A stretch of 30,954 nucleotides of DNA from NCBI GenBank assembly GCA_051305935.1, contig JBPPMG010000540.1, positions 1-30,954 on the forward strand, given 5' to 3'. The stretch is from JACPDH01 sp051305935 (GTDB lineage Bacteria; Acidobacteriota; Thermoanaerobaculia; Gp7-AA8). Positions 16,667-25,418 of the stretch are shown one piece after another. The stretch's first letter is position 1. Each line of letters starts with the position of its first letter. Below the pieces are notes generated by a model. The model ran no database searches and was not told where the DNA came from. It worked only from the letters and a program-made list of their open reading frames with translations. The position numbers and the translations under genes are program-made.

Positions 16667-17317
16667 ATGAACCAGCCCCTCCTGCTCACGCTCATCGCGG
16701 CCGCGATCACCGTCGCGGGCCTTCACTCGCTCGCGCCCGATCACTGGGCGCCGTTCGCAGCGCTCGCGCGCGCCCGGAACTGGTCGGCCGGCAGGACTGT
16801 GCGCGTGACCATCTTCTGCGGGCTCGGGCACGTGACCGTCTCGGCTGTCCTCGGCCTGGTCGCGATCGCGCTCGGGCTCCAGCTCATCGAGGCTCTCGGC
16901 ACGAGAATGGAGTCGATCGCAGGGATTCTGCTCATCACCTTCGGGCTCGTCTACGCGCTCTGGGGGTTCCGCACGCGGGCCGGCCACCGGCTCCACGGCC
17001 ACAGCCACTCGCATTTCGATCACATCCACGACTCCGAAAGGACTACCGCGTGGTCGCTCTTCGCTCTCTTTTCCGTCGATCCGTGCGTCGCGCTGCTGCC
17101 GATCCTCGTCGCGGCCGCGCCGCTCGGCTGGGTCGCGGTGGTGAGCGTCGTGATCGCGTACGAGCTCTCCACGATCCTCTCGATGATTTCGCTGGTCCTG
17201 CTCGCTCGCGCAGGCGTCACGCGCCTTCGATTCCACTGGCTCGATCATTGGGGGCACGCCGCCGCCGGCGCCTTCATCGTGCTCGTCGGCATCGTCGTGG
17301 GGCTCCTGGGGATCTGA
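16667..17317 (+). CDS. Nickel permease-like membrane protein
   Basis: This 216-residue protein has about six hydrophobic helices. HSLAPDH (residues 20-26) in the first helix matches the HX4DH signature of the NiCoT nickel/cobalt transporter superfamily, which includes HoxN, RcnA and UreH-type proteins. A histidine-rich loop (HRLHGHSHSHFDHIHD, about 107-122) could gather metal. It lies 11 bases after hypB and ends the hydrogenase locus, which supports nickel supply for hydrogenase maturation. An RcnA-like efflux role or another metal cannot be excluded from sequence alone. Confidence 0.8.
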   Translation: MNQPLLLTLIAAAITVAGLHSLAPDHWAPFAALARARNWSAGRTVRVTIFCGLGHVTVSAVLGLVAIALGLQLIEALGTRMESIAGILLITFGLVYALWGFRTRAGHRLHGHSHSHFDHIHDSERTTAWSLFALFSVDPCVALLPILVAAAPLGWVAVVSVVIAYELSTILSMISLVLLARAGVTRLRFHWLDHWGHAAAGAFIVLVGIVVGLLGI

Positions 17318-17368
17318 GCGCCGGCCGCGCCCGACGGCTCATCCCGCCGCATGGCGCCGGAAGGTCTG

Positions 17369-17385
17369 GCGCCGCTACGCGGCGC
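17369..17385. repeat. Hairpin in the convergent gap after the nickel permease gene
   Basis: GCGCCGC-TAC-GCGGCGC forms a seven-base stem between two convergent genes. There is no T-run. Confidence 0.5.
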
Positions 17386-17406
17386 GCTCTATCGTGATCC
17401 GCCTAA

Positions 17407-17427
17407 CCCCCGGTCTTCGACCGGGGG
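17407..17427. terminator. Perfect hairpin between convergent genes
   Basis: CCCCCGGTC-TTC-GACCGGGGG has nine perfect base pairs. It lies between the end of the hydrogenase locus (17317) and the end of the minus-strand protease gene (17505), where a bidirectional terminator would be expected. The lack of a T-run on either side leaves a dispersed repeat as the alternative. Confidence 0.45.
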
Positions 17428-17471
17428 CTAAGTTCGGCCGTCGCTACGCGACGCCTGCGGGCTCCCGCCTC

Positions 17472-17506
17472 TTGCCTTTCGCCTTTCACCTTTCGCCTCT
17501 CGCCTC
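17472..17506. repeat. Five-unit TCGCCTY heptamer tract abutting the protease stop codon
   Basis: The units are TTGCCTT, TCGCCTT, TCACCTT, TCGCCTC and TCGCCTC. The tract ends inside the stop codon (17505-17507) of the minus-strand protease gene. Confidence 0.75.
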
Positions 17507-20500
17507 ACTTGATAGGCACGAGCGGACGTGGCGGAATCGGGGGCGGAGCGGGCAGCGGCAGCGGGGCGCTCTCGATTCGTTTCGCCACGTCGGCGATCGC
17601 GTAGTCGAGCTGTTCGTCCTTGCCGTCGAGGAAGCCGTCCGGGCTCAGATCGAGGACGACATCCGGGTCGACTCCGTATCCTTCGATCTGCCAGACCTGA
17701 CCCTTCGGATCCCATCCGCCCCATTCCGGCTGTGAGGAACCGCCCCCGTCGCGGAACGGCTTGTCGCCGCGGATTCCGACCCAGCCGCCCCAGGTGCGCG
17801 TCCCTACCACCGGCCCCAGGTTGAAGTCCTTGAACTCCTGTGCGAGCGTCTCGCAGTCGCTTCCACCCTGTCGATTGATCAGCGCAATGAGGTGGCGCGG
17901 GCGCGAGCGGTTCGGCTCGGTGACCCTTCCGTCGGCGTAGCGCGTGCCGTATACCGAGAACATCTTTCGATCGAGGTGCGCCACGATCATCGACGCAACG
18001 AATCCGCCGTGGTTCCAGCGGTCGTCGATGATGAGCCCGGGCTTCTCCCACTGCGGCGGAAAGTCGCGAGCGAACTGCTTGAGGCCCAGGCCACCCATGT
18101 CGTAGAGGTGGATGTAGCCGATCCTGCCTCCGCTGACCTTGTCGACGTACGCCCGCATCTCCCTGATCCACGTTGCGTAGCGGATCATGGTGTCGTCGGC
18201 GACCGGCTTCACGACGATGCGGCGAGCGCCCTCCACCGCAGGTTTGTCGTTCACTGAGAGCTCCACCTCCTGCCCGGCGCGGCCCGCGAGTCTGCGCATG
18301 TAGTCCTCGCCCTTCTGCAACGGACGCCCGTCGATCGCGACGAGCCACATCCCAGGCTTGACGCGCAGGTCAGGTCGAGCGAGCGGAGAGGAGACCTTCG
18401 GATCGGGGTAATCGCCGGCGTAGATCTTCCGGATCTTCCAGAAGCCGGTCGCCGCGTCATGATCGAGGTCGGCAGCCAGGAGCCCCGTGCCAACCGTCTT
18501 GCCGCGACGCACGTCGCCACCCCAGTGGTACGTGTGCCCCACGCTCAGCTCGCCGAACATCTCACCGAGCAGATCCGCCACGTCGTCGCGACTGGCGATG
18601 CGGTCGAGGAGCGAACCGTACTGCGTCCACACTCCCTGCCAGTCGACGCCGTGCATCTTTTCGTCGTAGAAGAAGTCGCGCTGCAGGCGCCACGCCTCGC
18701 GGAGGATCTGCTTCCACTCGTCACGCGGGTGGATCTTCGCGGTCCAACCTGTGAGGTTGACCTTCGCTTCCGCGGATTCCTCGCCTTTGGGCCCGGCGGT
18801 CGCGCCGGCCTCGACCCGGGTGAAGCCGTCCTCCGTCCGGTAGACGAGCACCTTGCCATTCATCGAAACGTCGTAGTGCATGACGTCGGTTGCGAGCGTC
18901 GAGAGCTTCTCCTTCTCGATGTCGTAGGTAAACAGGGTTCCCGCTTGCTCGTCTTCATCGCCTTCGCCATCGGGCGGAGTCATCCCCTCGTTCTCGACGC
19001 TGATGAAGTGAAGCGTCTCTGCAATGGCCCGGAGCGCGGAGTAGTTGCCCGGCGGCACGGGAACCTGCACGAGTCGTCCCGCGAGTCCGTCGAAGTCGAT
19101 CCGGATCGGCTCGACCTTTTCCTCCTTTGGTTCCGCCAGCGCTGCGCCGCCCTTGGCGTCCTTTTTCACCTCCGCCTTCTGCTCCTTCTTCGGATCGACG
19201 TCGGAGCGCGGACCGAATGGCAGCGCGCCATCGGCCTGCAGCGCCACTACGACGGGTACTGTCGCGTCGTCGACGATGAAGCGTGCCTCCGCGCGATCGA
19301 GGTGCGCGTTGATGGCGAGGTCGGAAAGATAGTAGAGGTGCTTCCCCTTCGGATCCCACGCGGGCGACGCAGAGTTGAACATCGGATCGCTCGCGTCGAA
19401 CGCCTTCTTCGCCTTCGAGTCCCAGACTCGGACCTGCGAGTAACCGTTGGAGAGTGCGAGATCGTACGCGAGGTAACGACTGTCCGGCGACCAGGTGTAC
19501 CTGCTGATCTCGTTTTCTCCGGAGTCGACGCGCACATGCGCGCCCGTCGCGACGTCGGTCACGTTCAGTCGGTAGCGATGATCTCCCCAGGCGAGGGACT
19601 TGCCGTCGGGCGACCACTCGGGCCTGAAGTGCCAGCCCGGCTCGACAGCACCTACCTTGCGCGGCGCCGCGCTGTTGTCCGCCGAATGCAATAGGAGCTG
19701 TTCCTCACCATCGACTTCGGTCCACGCCGCGATCCACTTGTCGTCAGGTGACATTGCGGGAACCCGTGTCCGTGACGACGACGACTCCGTGATACGACGG
19801 ATCAGCCCCTTCTTGCTCGTACGCGCGACGAACGCGTCGCCGCGAGCCTCGAGGACGATCCTCTCGCCATCCTTCGAAAGACCCCACGAATGGAGAGTCG
19901 TCGTCGGATCGACGAAGCGCTCCCGCACCTGCAACCGGTCGCTCGGAAGCCTCACCAACACCTTCGAGCTCTTCCCGCTCGCCAGATCGAACGCCCAGAC
20001 GTCCATCTTGTGCTGGAAGACGATCTTGCCGTCTCCCATCGCGGGCCAGCGAACGTCGTAGTCGTCGAAGTGCGTCAGCCGCTTCACGTCGCTCCCATCG
20101 GGAAGCATCGATGCCAGGTTAGGCCGGCCCCAGCGATCCGTCACGAAATAGATGCGGCCATCCGGAGCCCACATCGGGAACGCGTCCTTCCCGTCGTAGT
20201 TCGTGACTTCGTTGAAACCGAGCGGAACCAGACTGCCGACCCAGATCTGCTCGGCTTCACCTCCCTTGTAGCGCTTCCAGTTGTGGAACTCGAGGCCGAG
20301 CTTCTGGATCGCGATACGGCTGCCTCCCGGCTCGAACGAAATCCACGCGCAAGGCTCGAGCGGGATCAGTTGCGCGATGCCGCCCTTCGGATCCACGGTG
20401 TAGACGCGAAAGTCGCCGTGCGGATGATCGCGCTTGCTGCGAAACATCACCTTGCCGTCATTCGTCCAGCCGAGCGCCTGATCCGAGGCCGGGTGCCAGG

Positions 20501-20855
20501 TGAGGCGGAGCGGCTCTCCGCCGCCGGCTGGCATCACGTAGACATCGTCGTTCCCTTCGTACTGTGCGGTGAACGCGATCCATCTTCCGTCTGCCGAGAT
20601 GCGCGGAAACCGTTCCTCGCCCTCGTGAGCCGTAAGCCGCACGGCCACCCCTCCCTCGTTCGGAATGCGCCAGAGATCTCCCTCCGACGCGAAAACGATC
20701 GTGCCGCCGCCGATCGACGGATAGCGATAGAACCCGTCAGGCGGATCGGTCTCGGCCGAAGCGCTTCCGAACGGGACGCAGAGTGCAGTGAGAAGCAGCG
20801 CGACGCGCAGCGTCGAACGGGTCGAGCGGTGAGCAACCGTCGTGGTGTACGCCAT
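17505..20855 (-). CDS. Exported Tricorn-like S41 protease
   Basis: This 1116-residue serine protease has the Tricorn domain order. A Sec signal peptide (hydrophobic 17-31, cleavage near GSASA) is followed by WD40/TolB-like propeller repeats (for example FPRISADGRWIAFTAQYEG), a core domain, a PDZ domain near PLARPDLRVKPGMWLVAIDG, and a C-terminal S41 domain. By comparison with archaeal Tricorn (His746, Ser965, Glu1023), the candidate catalytic residues are H774 in SVGHTY, S999 in GGSD and E1058 in QIEGYGVDPD. The spacings agree. Tricorn's Ser745 is replaced by glycine. Archaeal Tricorn is cytosolic and degrades proteasome products. The signal peptide here implies a periplasmic or secreted peptidase. 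It is divergent from the pirin gene. Confidence 0.9.
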   Translation of the reverse strand: MAYTTTVAHRSTRSTLRVALLLTALCVPFGSASAETDPPDGFYRYPSIGGGTIVFASEGDLWRIPNEGGVAVRLTAHEGEERFPRISADGRWIAFTAQYEGNDDVYVMPAGGGEPLRLTWHPASDQALGWTNDGKVMFRSKRDHPHGDFRVYTVDPKGGIAQLIPLEPCAWISFEPGGSRIAIQKLGLEFHNWKRYKGGEAEQIWVGSLVPLGFNEVTNYDGKDAFPMWAPDGRIYFVTDRWGRPNLASMLPDGSDVKRLTHFDDYDVRWPAMGDGKIVFQHKMDVWAFDLASGKSSKVLVRLPSDRLQVRERFVDPTTTLHSWGLSKDGERIVLEARGDAFVARTSKKGLIRRITESSSSRTRVPAMSPDDKWIAAWTEVDGEEQLLLHSADNSAAPRKVGAVEPGWHFRPEWSPDGKSLAWGDHRYRLNVTDVATGAHVRVDSGENEISRYTWSPDSRYLAYDLALSNGYSQVRVWDSKAKKAFDASDPMFNSASPAWDPKGKHLYYLSDLAINAHLDRAEARFIVDDATVPVVVALQADGALPFGPRSDVDPKKEQKAEVKKDAKGGAALAEPKEEKVEPIRIDFDGLAGRLVQVPVPPGNYSALRAIAETLHFISVENEGMTPPDGEGDEDEQAGTLFTYDIEKEKLSTLATDVMHYDVSMNGKVLVYRTEDGFTRVEAGATAGPKGEESAEAKVNLTGWTAKIHPRDEWKQILREAWRLQRDFFYDEKMHGVDWQGVWTQYGSLLDRIASRDDVADLLGEMFGELSVGHTYHWGGDVRRGKTVGTGLLAADLDHDAATGFWKIRKIYAGDYPDPKVSSPLARPDLRVKPGMWLVAIDGRPLQKGEDYMRRLAGRAGQEVELSVNDKPAVEGARRIVVKPVADDTMIRYATWIREMRAYVDKVSGGRIGYIHLYDMGGLGLKQFARDFPPQWEKPGLIIDDRWNHGGFVASMIVAHLDRKMFSVYGTRYADGRVTEPNRSRPRHLIALINRQGGSDCETLAQEFKDFNLGPVVGTRTWGGWVGIRGDKPFRDGGGSSQPEWGGWDPKGQVWQIEGYGVDPDVVLDLSPDGFLDGKDEQLDYAIADVAKRIESAPLPLPAPPPIPPRPLVPIK

Positions 20856-21047
20856 GGAGGGACCTCACAAGGAAAGGTATGTGGAATCGCGCAGCGCACG
20901 CATTCCAGCGGTGCCCACTTTACTCCTGGAGAGGGCCCTCGCGTCGCCTCGCGGCAACCCTTCTGTCACGATCCGCACACATCGAAACGTGAACGGTTCT
21001 ACCCGGGCGGTCCGGCGCGGTACCATCGATTCCGGGAGGAGATCACG

Positions 21048-21899
21048 ATGGCGAGCTTCCACTCGCGCCAGGTCGAGACGCTAGTCGAAGGAACGCCCGC
21101 AACCGACGGCGGCGGCGTGCAATTGCTTCGCGTCCTCGGGCAGAACCTCCAGCGCCGGCTCGATCCGTTTCTGATGTTGGACGAGTTTCGCTCGGACGAT
21201 CCCGACGACTATGGCGCGGGATTCCCCGATCATCCGCACCGAGGCTTCGAGACCGTGACGTACATGCTAGCGGGACGAATGCGGCATCAGGACAATCACG
21301 GCAACCATGGGCTCCTGACAGCGGGCGGCGTGCAGTGGATGACCGCCGGTCGGGGCCTCGTCCACTCCGAGATGCCCGAGCAGGAGAACGGTTTGATGCA
21401 CGGCTTCCAACTCTGGCTGAACCTGCCCTCGGAATCGAAGATGATCGACCCGTGGTACCGCGACATCCCCGACGCCGAGATCCCGAACGTTCATCTCGAC
21501 TCGGGGGTGACGATTCGCGTCATCGCCGGGAGCGCCGAGAACGTCCGTGGTGCGATGGCGCGCGAACGGACCGAGCCGCTCTACCTGGACGTGCAGATGC
21601 CCGCCGCCTCACGATACGACGCGGTGATCGACGCGGCATTCAACGCATTCGTCTACGTCTACGACGGGTCGATCGGCGTCGGAGATCCCGCTCGCGAGGC
21701 CGGGGCACGGAAGATGGCACTGCTGGAGAATGCCCGAGGAACCGAAGGCGTGTCGCTCCAGACCGACCGCGGCGGGCGCGCGCTCGTGATCGCGGGCAGA
21801 CCGCTGGGCGAAACGATCGCGCAATACGGCCCGTTCGTCATGAACACCAAGGCTGAGCTGGATCAGGCGATTCTCGACTATCGCGAAGGGCTCTTCTGA
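21048..21899 (+). CDS. Pirin family protein
   Basis: This 283-residue bicupin protein has the pirin metal-binding motif in the N-terminal cupin (FPDHPHRGFETVTYM with HRGFE, then HQDNHGNHG and GVQWMTAGRGLVHSEMP). Pirins are Fe-containing proteins. Some bacterial members have quercetinase activity or interact with central metabolism enzymes, so the role is unassigned. The start is fixed by GGGAGGAG (21034-21041) and by the short distance to the conserved domain. The long upstream extension of this frame runs antisense to the protease gene and is not used. The 192-base gap to the protease gene should hold divergent promoters, though no convincing -35/-10 pair is seen. Confidence 0.9.
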   Translation: MASFHSRQVETLVEGTPATDGGGVQLLRVLGQNLQRRLDPFLMLDEFRSDDPDDYGAGFPDHPHRGFETVTYMLAGRMRHQDNHGNHGLLTAGGVQWMTAGRGLVHSEMPEQENGLMHGFQLWLNLPSESKMIDPWYRDIPDAEIPNVHLDSGVTIRVIAGSAENVRGAMARERTEPLYLDVQMPAASRYDAVIDAAFNAFVYVYDGSIGVGDPAREAGARKMALLENARGTEGVSLQTDRGGRALVIAGRPLGETIAQYGPFVMNTKAELDQAILDYREGLF

Positions 21900-21935
21900 G
21901 CGTGCGCGGAGTCTGCGTTGTGGCAGAATTGCGCT

Positions 21936-22715
21936 GTGGCCGCGAAACGACTCGATGAAATCGTGCTGACCGAGGGCCTGGTGGACGAGATGTCGTTGTC
22001 CGCTGCCCGCACCGAGGCGCTCTCGCGCCAGCGCAAGCTCGCGGAAGTGCTGATCGACCTTGGTCTTGTCGATCAGAGATCGCTCGCCGCGCTTCTTGCA
22101 CGCGAGAGCGAGTCGGAGCTCGTCTCGCCGATCGAGATCGCCGCCGTGCAGACTCTGGCGAAAGAAATCCCGACGCATCTCGCGCGCCGCCACCAGATCG
22201 TGGCGATTCGACAGGACGATGACGGCCTGGTCGTCGCGATGATCGATCCGTTCGAGCCGGGACTCGCGGAGCTGGTCGAAGCGGCCACCGGGATGCCGAT
22301 GAAGCGGGCCGTCGGAGTTCGCTCAGAGCTCGAGATGGCAGTTCTCGAACTTTACGGGATCGACGAGCAGGCGGACGTGACGCTTCTCGTGCCCCGCACG
22401 CTCTCGCTCGAGCTCGGCTCCGCCGTCGCAGCGGAGGAGGACGAGTACTCCGGAATCCCGGACGAGTGGAGCACGACGCAGGAGCGACCATTGCCGCCGA
22501 CTGGCGAGGACCCGCCGCGAGTGCCAGCTCCGAACTCTGAGGCAGATAGCACGGCGCCGAGCACGGCCGGCGGGTTGTCCGACTCGGAGCGGATCGCTCA
22601 CGTGGAACGGCAGCTTCTGAACGTATCCCGTGCACTTGCCCTCATCCAGTCGCGCCTCGACACGATCGACGCAAGGCTTGTGAATCTCGCGGGCCAGCGA
22701 AAGGTATCGGGCTAG
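21936..22715 (+). CDS. GspE N-terminal (MshEN) domain protein
   Basis: This 259-residue protein has the two-part MshEN pattern: KRLDEIVLTEGLVDEMSL (about 4-21) and RKLAEVLIDLGLVDQRSL (about 33-50), then a compact alpha/beta part to about residue 141. This domain is found at the N terminus of type II secretion and type IV pilus ATPases, and some members bind cyclic di-GMP. There is no ATPase domain here. The middle (about 165-215) is acidic, P- and S-rich and probably disordered, and the end (about 225-255) is a probable coiled coil. The kinase gene follows by 39 bases. I chose GTG at 21936; TTG at 21918 is an alternative and neither has a good ribosome site. Confidence 0.75.
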   Translation: MAAKRLDEIVLTEGLVDEMSLSAARTEALSRQRKLAEVLIDLGLVDQRSLAALLARESESELVSPIEIAAVQTLAKEIPTHLARRHQIVAIRQDDDGLVVAMIDPFEPGLAELVEAATGMPMKRAVGVRSELEMAVLELYGIDEQADVTLLVPRTLSLELGSAVAAEEDEYSGIPDEWSTTQERPLPPTGEDPPRVPAPNSEADSTAPSTAGGLSDSERIAHVERQLLNVSRALALIQSRLDTIDARLVNLAGQRKVSG

Positions 22716-22754
22716 CACGCCGCTCGCCCGCGGAGCAAGGCCCGGTTCTGACCC

Positions 22755-24092
22755 ATGACAGACGCCTCGAGCAGTGAAGTCGGCCGCGTCATCGCGCACT
22801 ACCTGGTCGAGCGCGTTCTCGGTCGCGGTTCGGCCGGTATCGTCTATCTGGCGCGCGACCAGCGTATCAACCGGCTCGTCGCGCTCAAGAGCATCGACGT
22901 GGCGTCGCAGCGGTTCGAAGACGCGCGGGACGCCGACGAGTTCTTTCAGCGTCTGCAAAGGGAGGTCGAGGTCTGCGGCGGGCTCAACCACCCCAACCTC
23001 GTCACGCTCTACGACGCTGGCTACGAGGAAGGCCGTGTTTCCTGGCTCGCGCTCGAGTATGTTGATGGAAACTCTCTGCTCGAGCTGATGCGTGCCGCGC
23101 GGCCCGATCCGCTGCCAATCGGACGCACCTTCGCCATCGCCCTCGACGTGCTGCGCGGGCTCGCGTACGCCCACGAAAAAGGCATCGTCCATCGCGACAT
23201 CAAGCCGGCGAACATCCTTGTGAGCGCCGAAGGAGTTGCGAAGATCGCCGACTTCGGCATCGCACGACCCGCGGAATCGCTGATGACCGTGACCGGGACA
23301 CTGATGGGGACGCCGAACTACATGTCGCCCGAACAGGTGAAGGGTCAGACGGCAACCGCGCGGAGCGACCTCTTCTCTTTCGGCGGGATGCTCTACGAGA
23401 TGCTCTCGACCAGAAAGGCGTTCGGGGCGAGCGACATCTCCGGCGTGCTCTACAACATCGTCCATCGCGAGCACGCGCGGCTCGAAGGGCCCGAGGTCAC
23501 CGGAGAGCTCGCGGATCTCGTCGATCGCCTGCTGGCGAAGTCTCCCGACGCACGCCCTTCTGACGCACGTGAAGTGCTCGACGCGCTCCGAAAGATCGCA
23601 GTCGACGCTGCGGCCATCCCTGCCGCCGTCGAGGTATCGGATACGGAGGTGACGGAGAAAACCGATCTGTCGCCGTCACCGGCCGCGCTTCCTGCTCGGA
23701 CGCGCAGGCGCGACGTTTCTCCGGCGGTTGCGCGCGGCATCATCGCTACGATGGGTGTCGCGTTGCTCCTCACGATCATCGCCCTCGCCGTACAGATCGA
23801 TCCCTCACCGACCGTGTCGATTCCCGAGGAGACGTTGAAGGAGTTTGCCGAGAAGCGAGCATCACTGCAGGCGGCGGAGAATCTTTGTTCCCAGGGAAAA
23901 CTCGACGATTGCATCGCGGCGTACGATGCCTATCTCGAGCGCTACCCGTGGGCACGGGCCGCCAAGGACTCCCGCGCGGAAGCCGCGCGCCTCAAGCAGG
24001 AGGCGCGGCGCGGCGGGACGACGGTCGAATCGACGAAGGGCGCGTGGCAGCGATTCAAGGGAAGAGTCAAAGGGGTCTTCCGGAACGACTGA
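22755..24092 (+). CDS. Membrane-anchored Ser/Thr protein kinase
   Basis: This Hanks-type (PknB-like) kinase has 445 residues. The domain spans about 16-282: glycine-rich loop LGRGSAGIVY, K45 in VALK, catalytic HRDIKPAN (H146-D148, N153), DFG at 167-169, and GTPNYMSPEQ after the activation segment, which holds several threonines. A basic, proline-rich linker precedes one transmembrane helix (about 327-347). The C-terminal domain (about 355-445) should be extracytoplasmic and has a short TPR-like segment with two cysteines (C378, C386) that could form a disulfide. The MshEN protein encoded 39 bases upstream is a natural candidate substrate or partner. Confidence 0.92.
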   Translation: MTDASSSEVGRVIAHYLVERVLGRGSAGIVYLARDQRINRLVALKSIDVASQRFEDARDADEFFQRLQREVEVCGGLNHPNLVTLYDAGYEEGRVSWLALEYVDGNSLLELMRAARPDPLPIGRTFAIALDVLRGLAYAHEKGIVHRDIKPANILVSAEGVAKIADFGIARPAESLMTVTGTLMGTPNYMSPEQVKGQTATARSDLFSFGGMLYEMLSTRKAFGASDISGVLYNIVHREHARLEGPEVTGELADLVDRLLAKSPDARPSDAREVLDALRKIAVDAAAIPAAVEVSDTEVTEKTDLSPSPAALPARTRRRDVSPAVARGIIATMGVALLLTIIALAVQIDPSPTVSIPEETLKEFAEKRASLQAAENLCSQGKLDDCIAAYDAYLERYPWARAAKDSRAEAARLKQEARRGGTTVESTKGAWQRFKGRVKGVFRND

Positions 24093-24115
24093 GTTCCGGG
24101 CTCATCCCAATTCGA

Positions 24116-24589
24116 TCAGCGCGTGAAGCGCTTCTCGAGACCCACCAGCCGCAGTCCGTCTTCGAGCGTCCGTCGTTTCACGATCTCGAACCCGTGCCGC
24201 TCGTAGAGGCGAATGGCCGGAACGTTGTCCTCTCCCGTGGATACCGTGATCGAGTCGCGATCTTCGCGCAACAGTTCGACGGCCTCGATCAACCGACTCG
24301 CAACGCCGCGCCGCATGTGCGACGGCTTGACGACCATGCGACAGATGTCGAGCGCCGTGTCCGACGATGCGATCGAAGTCGCGCCCACGATTTCCCCGTC
24401 GATCTTCGCAACGATGAACCGCTCTCCCGAGACGCGCAGGTCGTCGACGGATTCGAACAAGGGCGGAAGCTGCGGGTACGCGAGCAACTCCGCCTCGATC
24501 GCGTATGCCGCAACCTGAACGGCGAGAAGCTCTCGAGTCTCGTCGTCGCTGGACAGATCGATCTCATCGACTCGGATGGTCACGGGCAC
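24116..24589 (-). CDS. GNAT family N-acetyltransferase
   Basis: This 157-residue acetyltransferase has the acetyl-CoA motif in CRMVVKPSHMRRGVASRLIE (R-R-G-V-A as the pyrophosphate loop) and the C-terminal NVPAIRLYERHGFEIV typical of the superfamily. The substrate is unknown. The first GTG (24589) is very close to a GGAG. The second GTG, two codons on, has better spacing and may be the true start. It converges on the kinase gene with a 23-base gap and is divergent from the next gene. Confidence 0.85.
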   Translation of the reverse strand: MPVTIRVDEIDLSSDDETRELLAVQVAAYAIEAELLAYPQLPPLFESVDDLRVSGERFIVAKIDGEIVGATSIASSDTALDICRMVVKPSHMRRGVASRLIEAVELLREDRDSITVSTGEDNVPAIRLYERHGFEIVKRRTLEDGLRLVGLEKRFTR

Positions 24590-24769
24590 GATCTCCGGCC
24601 GGCGCGGAAGTAGGCGATCGCACGCATCGGTGCATTGGACCGTCGCGTGGCGGGAGAGTCAAGCGTGCCAACGGGGATGCGGTATGCTTTCCGTTCCATT
24701 TTGGGAGACGTCGCCTCGCGCCCTTCCCGAACGGAACGAGTCCACGGGTTGCGGGGATGCACAACTTCA

Positions 24770-25399
24770 GTGCCAGACCAGATCGTCCATCTCGTCCGTC
24801 AGATCGCGAGGGAACTCGGCGACGCGCCGCTGCTTTTCCCTCCGGTCGAGAGCGGGGCAAACCTACCTCCCGCCCTGGTCCCTCTCTACTCGTTCTCGGA
24901 CGGCATCGAGCTCCCGTTTCTCCGCTTCGCCCGCACCGACGAGATCCACGAGCTCACCCACCACCATCTCTTCGGAGAACACTGGATCTGGTTCGGCGAG
25001 GACTTCGGCTTCACCGACTACCTCTGCCGTCTCGACCCGCGGGACGAGCGGCTCGCTGTCGCATCGTGGAACCGGGAAGATGACGCTCCGATCGAAGGGA
25101 CGCACGCGAACGTCCTCGAGCTGCTGCGCGAGGAGTACTCGCGATTCGTCGAGAACGACATGCACGTCGCCGACCTCCACGTGAGCGCCGTCCCTCCCGA
25201 AGCCGTGCCGATGCAGGTCGTCAGGGTGATCCGATCGCTCAACAGCCAGGCCGTATCGGGACTGTCGGCTGATCTTCGAGACCTGCCCCTGGTGCTCGAA
25301 GCCATTCCGAGCGACGTCGCGATCGAAGCCGTCCGAACGATTCTCGGCACGGGCGCGACGGCGTTCCTGCACAACGTCCGCCCCCGTACTGCCGGGTGA
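24770..25399 (+). CDS. Hypothetical protein, possibly SUKH/SMI1-KNR4-like
   Basis: This protein has about 209 residues from the GTG at 24770. LPPALVPLYSFSDGIELPFL followed by WFGEDFGFTDYLCRLD resembles the SUKH (SMI1/KNR4) pattern, in which a helix before an acidic strand leads to a G-D-rich turn. SUKH proteins include toxin-immunity proteins and general interaction modules. The resemblance is by eye and weak. The C-terminal third (about 125-200) is helix-rich, with MQVVRVIRSLN and VAIEAVRTILGTG. In-frame upstream starts at 24635 (TTG) and 24677 (ATG) are possible, but the arginine-rich sequence they add looks noncoding. The acyltransferase gene follows by 19 bases. Confidence 0.6.
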   Translation: MPDQIVHLVRQIARELGDAPLLFPPVESGANLPPALVPLYSFSDGIELPFLRFARTDEIHELTHHHLFGEHWIWFGEDFGFTDYLCRLDPRDERLAVASWNREDDAPIEGTHANVLELLREEYSRFVENDMHVADLHVSAVPPEAVPMQVVRVIRSLNSQAVSGLSADLRDLPLVLEAIPSDVAIEAVRTILGTGATAFLHNVRPRTAG

Positions 25400-25418
25400 G
25401 CGACGGGGACGCGACGCG

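Noticed and set aside
18459..21047. Long plus-strand frames over the Tricorn-like gene, including the upstream extension of the pirin frame
   Set aside because: The minus strand encodes a full Tricorn-like protein. Pirin homology and a ribosome site begin at 21048.
24635..24769. Longer N terminus for the possible SUKH-like protein (TTG 24635 or ATG 24677)
   Set aside because: The added residues are arginine-rich and look like promoter-region DNA in the divergent gap, though a start at 24677 cannot be fully excluded.
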